The position numbers and the translations under genes were made by a program. Positions 30,512 to 35,740 of a stretch of 35,740 nucleotides of DNA are shown one piece after another (positions within the stretch are counted from its first letter, which is position 1; every line of letters starts with the position of its first letter). The notes below the pieces were generated by a model, which saw only the letters and a program-made list of their open reading frames with translations, was not told the origin of the DNA and searched no databases. Source of the stretch: Candidatus Wolframiiraptor allenii. GTDB taxonomy: Archaea > Thermoproteota > Nitrososphaeria_A > Caldarchaeales > Wolframiiraptoraceae. The stretch covers positions 1-35,740 of the forward strand of contig JAKCEV010000005.1 in NCBI GenBank assembly GCA_023539495.1, in the 5' to 3' direction.

Positions 30512-31576
30512 TCAACCTCGATGCACGCTATATCTCTTTAACGTGTCTAGGACCAAATCTAGAGGGGCTTCAGCCATACACACGTATTTATCAGCGGCTC
30601 CATAGTAGACGAGTAACTCCCTATTCTTTAAAACGGCCCCACAGGTGTATGTTATCCCGGGCTTAAACCCCTCATACTCATACCATTGATCGGCCTCTAT
30701 AACGGGGCTCCTAGCTCTATACATAACCCTCTCTGGCCTATCCAAGTCCAGTAGCATGAGCCCTATCTTGTATTTCCAAGGCTCATTCCTGTCCAGCCCA
30801 TGGTAGAATAGGAGCCACCCCTCGCCCGTCTTTATCGGCGGCCCCCCAGCCCCTTTCACCACGAGCTCCCATCCACCCGGATACGAGCAAGCCTCATAAT
30901 AGCTCTCGATATAGCTGTCGAATCTCAGGTCATCGAGGTATGCTATCTGGATCCTAGGCGAGATGCTGTGGAGGATCGCGTAACGGCCATCCACTTTCTC
31001 CGGGAAGAGCACGAAGTTCTTATTAATCTTGCCGGGATTCGATATTATCCTCTCCTCACTCCATCTCCACCTCTTGCCGAGAAAATCTTTAACATGTATT
31101 GATGTCAGCCCGACCCTCAACCCCCTAGAATCAAATATGTTATAGGTCATGTAGACGACGTCGTCTATCGCGACCAGTCTAGGGTCTTCGCATCCACCAA
31201 ACCCGCCGCCGGAGATCGAGAGAGCATTCCCATCCACACTGCTCTGATACACCGGATATGAGAGCCTTTCATCAATTGTGATCCCGTTACTTGATGAGGC
31301 ATAGCCAAAGCGCGATATCCAGTCAACCCCAAGAGCCCGATACACTATGTGAATTCTCTCAGCAAGGATTATCGCGCCCGGGTTAAATGTCTGATAAGCC
31401 TCCCAGTAATTATCCGGGTTAGGCCCAATTATGGGGTTGGAAAGCGACTTTGTGAAAACTTCTTTCCAAGGGTTTTTCATGGAAACACGGCCTTCGGAAA
31501 CCCCCATTCCAAGTTCATGGGCTCTTTCGCCTGATTCTCCCCTAGATCTAGGCTTGGATTGATGGGTAACAGGCAC
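30512..31576 (-). CDS. GH130-like glycoside phosphorylase/hydrolase
   Basis: 354 residues (GTG start) with a five-bladed beta-propeller pattern. WEAYQTFNPGAI near residue 60, GGCEDPRLV near 120, FPEKVDGRYAI near 185 and ACSYPGGW...GGPPIKTGEGWLLFYHG near 240 are GH130 blocks, acting on beta-mannosides by phosphorolysis or hydrolysis. The domain itself starts near the later Met (residue 33, 31480), so the first 30 residues may be non-coding. Divergent from a double-domain relative at 31697. Confidence 0.83.
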   Translation of the reverse strand: MPVTHQSKPRSRGESGERAHELGMGVSEGRVSMKNPWKEVFTKSLSNPIIGPNPDNYWEAYQTFNPGAIILAERIHIVYRALGVDWISRFGYASSSNGITIDERLSYPVYQSSVDGNALSISGGGFGGCEDPRLVAIDDVVYMTYNIFDSRGLRVGLTSIHVKDFLGKRWRWSEERIISNPGKINKNFVLFPEKVDGRYAILHSISPRIQIAYLDDLRFDSYIESYYEACSYPGGWELVVKGAGGPPIKTGEGWLLFYHGLDRNEPWKYKIGLMLLDLDRPERVMYRARSPVIEADQWYEYEGFKPGITYTCGAVLKNRELLVYYGAADKYVCMAEAPLDLVLDTLKRYSVHRG

Positions 31577-31590
31577 CCTAATCCCCTAAC

Positions 31591-31694
31591 ATATTATATC
31601 GCCATCACCATAGTTAAGTATTACTCCCACATACTCCATTCCCGAGTTTTATAAGCAAGACATATAACGCCGCAACCACCTCTTTATACTCAGA
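31591..31694. promoter_or_regulatory. Divergent promoter region of the GH130 genes
   Basis: Minus strand: GATATAATAT (31591-31600) about 20-26 bases from the GTG at 31576. Plus strand: TTTTATAAGC around 31648-31657 and a second TTTATAC near 31683, before ATG 31697. This arrangement suggests joint regulation of both GH130 genes. Confidence 0.5.
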
Positions 31695-31696
31695 TC

Positions 31697-33598
31697 ATGA
31701 GAAGGTATCTCCATAACCCGATCTTATCTCCCATAAGGGAGCATTCTTGGGAGGCTTACGCGGTTTTTAATCCATCAGTTGTTAAGCGTGGCAGATACTA
31801 TTACATGCTCTACCGGGCTCTCTCATCATCCGATCTTCTGAAGAAGCAGGGGTCGAGTTATAGCTCCATAGGCATCGCTAAGAGTAGGGATGGAATACAC
31901 TTCTACGACAGGAGGATATTCATATCCCCGGAGGAGGATTGGGAGCTCTTCGGATGTGAAGACCCGAGAACAACCTATATCGATGGAAAGTACTACATCT
32001 TCTATACTGCTGTCTCTACGCTACCGCCAAGGGCTGAGGGCATCAAGGTTGGCGTGGCCATTAGCCGTGATCTAGAGAGAGTTGAGGCGAAGTATTTGGT
32101 GACATCATTTAACGCTAAGGCGATGGCGCTCTTCCCGGAGAGGATAAATGGGAAGCTCATGGCTATACTGACGGTGCACACAGATAAGCCCCCAGCATAC
32201 ATTGCTGTCGCGCCACTTGGGGATGACCCATCAAAATGGCTCCAGGAGATGGATGAATGGTATAACAATTTCATGGCTTATACATTGAGCCCAGATCCTA
32301 GGAGATCCCAGCTTGATCATATTGAGGTTGGAGCGCCGCCGGTGAGGCTTAGGCAGGGCTGGCTATTGATATACTCCTATATCCAGAACTATTTTTCGCC
32401 AAAGCCGGAGGATAGGGTCTTTGGCGTGGAGGCCCTTCTACTTGATTTAAAGGACCCTAGGAGGGTTCTGAGGAGGACGAGGTACCCGTTAATGGTCCCT
32501 GAGGAGTTTTACGAGAAGTATGGTAACGTACCGAACGTCGTCTTCCCCACATCAGTCTTGAAACAAAAGGATACTCTCAGGGTATATTATGGGGCAGCTG
32601 ACACCACTTGCTGCCTCGCAACGGTTAAGATAAGGGATGTGCTCATGGCGATGGATGGTATGAAAGAGATTTTTGAGAGGTGTCCATGGAACCCAATAAT
32701 AAAGCCTGACCCAAAACATGAGTGGGAGAGTTTCGCGACATTCAACCCGGCGGCAATAGAGCTCGAGGGCAAGATATACATACTATACAGGGCATTATCG
32801 AGGGATAAGACCTCCACGATAGGGCTCGCGGTGAGCGAGGATGGATTCAACATTGTTGAGAGGCTTGATAAGCCAATCTACGTCCCGAGGGAGAGCTTTG
32901 AGATGAAGCTCACGCCGGGGCACTCCGGATGCGAGGACCCGAGGGTGGTTAAGCTGGGGGATAAGCTCTACATGTTCTATACGGCATACGATAATGTCCA
33001 TCCCCCAAAGGTCGCTGTAACCTCCATATCTGTGGACGATTTTCTTAGCAAGAATTGGGATGCCTGGTCGAGGCCACGGATAATCTCCCCGCCCGGCGTA
33101 GATGATAAGGATGCCTGCATAATCCCGGAGAAAATTGACGGCAAATACTTCTTCATACACAGGGCCATGGGGGTAAACATTGGCTACGATTACATAGATT
33201 CACTGGAAGACGTGAGGACCGAGGAGCTCCTGAGCATCACGCTTCTCTCCCCGAGGCCCGGGATGTGGGATGGCAAGAAGGTCGGCCTCGCGGCCCCTCC
33301 GCTAAAGATCCAGAAGGGCTGGCTAGTCTTCTACCACGGCGTCTCACATGATAACGTATACCGGGTTGGTGCATTTCTCCTAGACCTGAAGAGGCCGGAG
33401 AAAGTTATCGGGAGAACACTCTTTCCACTAATGGAGCCAAGCGAGGCCTATGAGAGGGAGGGATACGTGAGGAATGTTGTCTTCCCATGTGGCGCGATCA
33501 TCAGAGACGACATCATCTACCTCTATTATGGCGGAGCAGATATGTATGTATGCGCCGCCAAGGCTCCCCTAGACGAGATCCTCGCAAACATAACGTGA
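31697..33598 (+). CDS. Double GH130-domain glycoside phosphorylase/hydrolase
   Basis: 633 residues with two GH130 propellers: residues 1-315 (WEAYAVFNPSVVKRG, FGCEDPRTT, FPERINGK, PPVRLRQGWLLIYS, VRVYYGAAD) and 325-633 (WESFATFNPAAIELEG, GCEDPRVV, IPEKIDGKYFFIH, PPLKIQKGWLVFYHG, LYLYYGGAD). Each half has its own CEDPR and FNP motifs, so both may be catalytic. The second half is closer to the single-domain protein at 30512 (GCEDPRV/GCEDPRL, FYHG, YYG.AD.YVC). This is a tandem duplication and fusion, unusual in GH130. Substrate unknown. Confidence 0.83.
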   Translation: MRRYLHNPILSPIREHSWEAYAVFNPSVVKRGRYYYMLYRALSSSDLLKKQGSSYSSIGIAKSRDGIHFYDRRIFISPEEDWELFGCEDPRTTYIDGKYYIFYTAVSTLPPRAEGIKVGVAISRDLERVEAKYLVTSFNAKAMALFPERINGKLMAILTVHTDKPPAYIAVAPLGDDPSKWLQEMDEWYNNFMAYTLSPDPRRSQLDHIEVGAPPVRLRQGWLLIYSYIQNYFSPKPEDRVFGVEALLLDLKDPRRVLRRTRYPLMVPEEFYEKYGNVPNVVFPTSVLKQKDTLRVYYGAADTTCCLATVKIRDVLMAMDGMKEIFERCPWNPIIKPDPKHEWESFATFNPAAIELEGKIYILYRALSRDKTSTIGLAVSEDGFNIVERLDKPIYVPRESFEMKLTPGHSGCEDPRVVKLGDKLYMFYTAYDNVHPPKVAVTSISVDDFLSKNWDAWSRPRIISPPGVDDKDACIIPEKIDGKYFFIHRAMGVNIGYDYIDSLEDVRTEELLSITLLSPRPGMWDGKKVGLAAPPLKIQKGWLVFYHGVSHDNVYRVGAFLLDLKRPEKVIGRTLFPLMEPSEAYEREGYVRNVVFPCGAIIRDDIIYLYYGGADMYVCAAKAPLDEILANIT

Positions 33599-33612
33599 TA
33601 AGAGCATTGGTA

Positions 33613-33731
33613 TGCGGGGGGCGGGATTCGAACCCGCGAACCCCTACGGGACCGGGTCTCCAACCAGCAATCTGACCAGTTTTCATCAGGTCTTAAGCCC
33701 GGCGCCTTTGTCCAGGCTTGGCTACCCCCGC
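33613..33731 (-). tRNA. tRNA-Leu(TAA) with a 34-base intron
   Basis: Spliced length 85, class II with the long variable arm TCCCGTAGGGGTTC. Acceptor GCGGGGG/CCCCCGC, D-arm GCCAAGCCTGGACAAAGGC, anticodon stem CCGGG/CCCGG with loop CTTAAGA (anticodon TAA), T-arm GCGGG-TTCGAAT-CCCGC, discriminator A. CCA is not encoded. TTTATAAGC on the minus strand around 33783-33791 is its promoter TATA. Confidence 0.95.
33658..33691 (-). other. tRNA-Leu intron, position 37/38
   Basis: 34 bases between CTTAAG (exon 1) and ACCCGG (exon 2), at the standard archaeal position. Both bulges would be AG|A, and the central helix (CTTA with TTGG) has one mismatch, so it is a slightly relaxed BHB. Confidence 0.85.
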
Positions 33732-33873
33732 CCATTTACAACTGAAGGCCCCGCCTTTCAAGGCGATAATAGAGGGAAAAGCTTATAAACTTTCTCTATT
33801 TTTAATCATTCTCGGTGATGAGTATTAAACTCTTTGAGCCGGTGGCGATGATGAATGGTCTACGCATAACCCC

Positions 33874-34007
33874 GAGTCCCACTTGGGATAGGGGTAATGG
33901 GCTGGAGACCCAGCCTAGGGCTAAACCTTCCAAGAGGGGAGGGATGTAGCCCAAACCTCCCCGCACTAACAGGAACCCTCACCATCTATGGCGGGGAGGA
34001 GGTCAGG
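33874..34007 (+). ncRNA. Structured RNA repeat, copy 3
   Basis: Near-identical to 605-738 although the flanks differ. Hairpins: TCCC/GGGA (33877-33880 with 33885-33888); GGGCTGG-AGAC-CCAGCC (33899-33905 with 33910-33915), carrying the compensated base pair; CCTTCC/GGGAGG (33926-33931 with 33937-33942) inside GGGCT/AGCCC; and CCTCCCCGC/GCGGGGAGG (33956-33964 with 33991-33999). The loop of the last hairpin (CACTAACAGGAA...) is almost unchanged between copies 1 and 3, suggesting a functional single-stranded segment. Its last part reads into the following gene. Confidence 0.6.
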
Positions 34008-34472
34008 TACCTGCCGCATAGGGTTGGAAGGCTGATGTACTGGTTTCAGGTTGAGGATAACATGTATGAAGTCTCATTCTGCATTATGTGGGGCGTTATC
34101 ATCGCGCTTGGATGGCTTGTCTCCGGAGGGAACTTCTGGATTGGCATAGTGCCGGTGCTTTTCATGGCCATCGGGGACTCGGCAACAGGCTTCGTCAGGA
34201 ACGCGCTCTTCAAGAGGAGGACTAAGTCATGGTGGGGAAACTTGGCCATGGCGGCTGTCTCTATACCCATAGGAGCGATACTCGGTATGGCGGGAATCAT
34301 TGCCGGAGCTCTAGCATCGGTCATCGAGCACTTCGAATGCCCCCCAATAGACGATAACATCACGGTGCCGCTGGTGTCATTCATAATACTGCTCTTGGCC
34401 GCGCTATATGCGCCCTCGCTCCTCTCGCTCGAGAGCATATCGAGGATGATCTCACCGTTCTCCAGCCTTTAA
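33897..34472 (+). CDS. C-terminal part of a CTP-dependent dolichol kinase/DGK1-like membrane enzyme
   Basis: 191 codons open, but residues 1-35 are read through the structured RNA and cannot be normal protein. The rest has GDSATGFVRN and KSWWGNLAM, then EHFECPPIDDNITVPL, which are the nucleotide-binding and DN-motifs of SEC59/DGK1/VTE5-type CTP-dependent lipid kinases, with four hydrophobic segments. About 80 residues of the usual N-terminal helices seem absent. It may start at ATG 34035 (MYWFQVEDN) or earlier, or be a 5'-truncated pseudogene. The RNA element seems to have replaced or be inserted in its beginning. Confidence 0.55.
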   Translation: MGWRPSLGLNLPRGEGCSPNLPALTGTLTIYGGEEVRYLPHRVGRLMYWFQVEDNMYEVSFCIMWGVIIALGWLVSGGNFWIGIVPVLFMAIGDSATGFVRNALFKRRTKSWWGNLAMAAVSIPIGAILGMAGIIAGALASVIEHFECPPIDDNITVPLVSFIILLLAALYAPSLLSLESISRMISPFSSL

Positions 34473-34564
34473 TAGGCTCGTCGCGGTCGCAGAGCTTCCC
34501 CGCGATCATGAGATTATAGCTCACGTAACCGTTTTAAGTGGGCTTTTTCACGCGATAAGATGCC

Positions 34565-35218
34565 ATGAGAATACTTCAGGTTAGCGATATACATGGTAGC
34601 TTGGAGGCAGCTGAAAGGATCTCTCGCAAGGCTGGAGAAGTGAACGCGGATCTAATAGTGATCGCCGGCGATATAACGCACTTCGGAGGCCCCTCAACCG
34701 CCCTGAAGATCTTGGAGAGGATCTCCAAGTCCGGACTCCCACTATTCTTCGTATCTGGCAACTGTGATTCGCCGGAGCTTTTATCGTGGCAGCCGGAGGG
34801 TCTCAATGCCTATAATCTCCACGGCCGAATGAGAGAGTTTTCTGGCTACCTATTCGCGGGGGTGGGTGGTGGGAGCGGGAAATTCGGGACGCTGACGGAG
34901 CTTGAGGAGGATGAGTTCGAGAACATACTCAGGGGCTTCAGGGATGTGGGCGGTAAGCTGATACTCGTCGCGCATAGCCCGCCCTATGGCACCGAAGCCG
35001 ACTACACTGGGACAAAACATATCGGGAGCATCTCAGTGAAGCGGTTCATCGAAGAGGTTAAGCCGCTCCTAGTATGCGCCGGCCACGCCCATGAGGGAAG
35101 GTCAATAACACGGCTGGGCAGCACGGTGGTGGTTAACGCAGGGCCGGCTAAGGATGGATTCTGCGCAATAATCGAGATCGAGGACTCCACTGTGGACCCG
35201 CAATTGACAGTACTGTAA
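34565..35218 (+). CDS. Calcineurin-like metallophosphoesterase
   Basis: 217 residues. Metal-binding motifs in the order: VSDIHG (8-13), IAGDITH near 37-43, VSGNCD near 65-70, VAHSPPYGT near 140 and CAGHAHEG near 175. Family members hydrolyse phosphomonoesters or cyclic nucleotides; the substrate is not shown here. A TTTTAAG box about 28-30 bases upstream and a short leader precede the ATG. Confidence 0.9.
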   Translation: MRILQVSDIHGSLEAAERISRKAGEVNADLIVIAGDITHFGGPSTALKILERISKSGLPLFFVSGNCDSPELLSWQPEGLNAYNLHGRMREFSGYLFAGVGGGSGKFGTLTELEEDEFENILRGFRDVGGKLILVAHSPPYGTEADYTGTKHIGSISVKRFIEEVKPLLVCAGHAHEGRSITRLGSTVVVNAGPAKDGFCAIIEIEDSTVDPQLTVL

Positions 35219-35310
35219 AAATGTTTTCAAGAGGTGTTAGCTTCGAGCCTGCTCCTTGCGTATTGCCTCCAGATCCATACCCACACCCTTCAACAGCATC
35301 CATGATAGAG

Positions 35311-35329
35311 CCTCCCCTTATTTCTTGGG
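35311..35329. repeat. Core of the conserved upstream element
   Basis: CCTCCCCTTATTTCTTGGG differs by one base from the CCTGCCCTTATTTCTTGGG core of the copies at 24-51 and 19917-19936. No other block of the element is obvious here; it lies downstream of the three overlapping small genes. Confidence 0.5.
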
Positions 35330-35368
35330 CTGGGAAAAATAGGGGGTTTAATGGAGGTCTTCCCCCTA

Positions 35369-35494
35369 TTATCCCGCGACCCTCCTCCTCTTCGCCGCCC
35401 TCCTAACCCATTCCACGAAGACCGCTAACACGAACTCCTTAACATCCCTATCCTCCATCAGCCTCCAGAACTCCCTGACAAGCTCCTCATCCAT
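35369..35494 (-). CDS. Tiny basic/acidic protein, unknown
   Basis: 41 residues, MDEELVREFWRLMEDRDV...RRAAKRRRVAG: an amphipathic acidic start and a strongly basic end. Start ATG overlaps the previous stop (GGATGGATGAG). It is the third of three overlapping minus-strand genes, so it is probably translated by coupling. No family recognised. Confidence 0.45.
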   Translation of the reverse strand: MDEELVREFWRLMEDRDVKEFVLAVFVEWVRRAAKRRRVAG

Positions 35495-35630
35495 CCACTT
35501 TTACCTCCCCCTCTCCCATCACGGCCCCGGCCCTCTCCATGTTCCTCCTCACCATCTCGGATACATATAGCTCGCTCATAACCCTCTTGAGCTCCTCCTC
35601 GCTCGGCATCCGCCCATACTTCCTCTTCAT
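35487..35630 (-). CDS. Tiny protein, unknown, coupled to its neighbours
   Basis: 47 residues, MKRKYGRMPSEEELKRVMSE...MERAGAVMGEGEVKVDG. Charged and helical. Its start overlaps the stop of the upstream gene (GGATGAAG) and its stop overlaps the start of the next, an arrangement common in plasmid, viral and other accessory gene clusters. Confidence 0.45.
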   Translation of the reverse strand: MKRKYGRMPSEEELKRVMSELYVSEMVRRNMERAGAVMGEGEVKVDG

Positions 35631-35740
35631 CCCCCCATTACTTGGAAGACCCATTTGACGCTAGCGACGTATATGTTCCCCTGCCCGTCCGTGAGACGAT
35701 ACCCCTCGACCCTCTCGTAATAGTTGCCCCGTCTCCCTCC
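35627..35740 (-). CDS. C-terminal end of an unidentified protein (runs off the window)
   Basis: Last 37 codons of a larger minus-strand gene, ending YRLTDGQGNIYVASVKWVFQVMGG. Repeated aromatic/beta-like pattern, no motif recognisable. First gene of the trio with 35487 and 35369. Confidence 0.4.
   Translation of the reverse strand, partial: GGRRGNYYERVEGYRLTDGQGNIYVASVKWVFQVMGG

Noticed and set aside
33812-33876. Second C/D sRNA candidate with GTGATGA and ATGATGA boxes before RNA copy 3
   Set aside because: The D' box would be TTGA and no CTGA box D is found at the required spacing.

Overview
The window is a stretch of archaeal chromosome, about half G+C. The evidence for Archaea is the set of archaeal/eukaryotic-type ribosomal proteins (S15 long form, S17e, S3Ae, L15e), TiaS, a KEOPS Pcc1 subunit, a class II tRNA-Leu with an intron at the archaeal position, a box C/D guide RNA, TATA boxes about 25 bases before many starts, and several apparently leaderless TTG/GTG/ATG starts. 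The gene set (S3Ae followed by a nucleotidyltransferase and a DUF2095 protein, KaiC-like ATPase with its HTH partner, GH130 proteins, split MetE) points to a thermophilic TACK archaeon (Thermoproteota or Korarchaeota-like). I cannot name the species.

Layout. 1-740: decayed small gene plus the first copy of a structured RNA repeat. 767-8636: metallopeptidase TldD, a box C/D sRNA, and a one-carbon/methionine block (MTHFR with an N-terminal zinc-finger domain, a membrane protein, SHMT, split MetE), then the radical SAM enzyme AmrS. 8706-14452: nuclease, AbrB-like protein, S17e, an Lrp/AsnC-type small protein whose reading frame is interrupted by a 39-base bulge-helix-bulge intron, TiaS, flavodoxin, S15, a DHH/RecJ-like protein and Pcc1. 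14421-17477: a zinc/manganese ABC importer with a DtxR-type repressor. 17596-20603: an accessory island with small paralogous genes sharing a conserved upstream repeat, a TnpB nuclease with a probable omega RNA, and decayed zinc-ribbon genes. 20656-25489: S3Ae operon, YchF-like GTPase, ferredoxin, L15e and a membrane protein. 25542-26456: another decayed stretch with a frameshifted gene, the second structured-RNA copy and zinc-ribbon debris. 26461-30441: ECF/DUF4430 uptake pair behind a palindromic operator, KaiC-like pair, MgtC, LDH2-type dehydrogenase. 30512-33598: divergent GH130 genes, one with two GH130 domains. 33613-35740: tRNA-Leu with intron, third structured-RNA copy joined to a shortened membrane-enzyme gene, a metallophosphoesterase, and three tiny overlapping genes.

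The strongest unusual signals are (1) the short protein-gene intron at 10015-10053, whose removal restores a full-length conserved protein and whose junctions form a BHB motif; (2) a structured RNA of about 134 bases present three times (605-738, 33874-34007, and a diverged minus-strand copy near 26051-26140) with compensatory base changes in one stem; (3) a C/D sRNA whose guide is an 11-base antisense match to the universal 5' end of archaeal 16S rRNA; and (4) families of tiny genes, one of them translationally coupled to tnpB, driven from a repeated upstream element.
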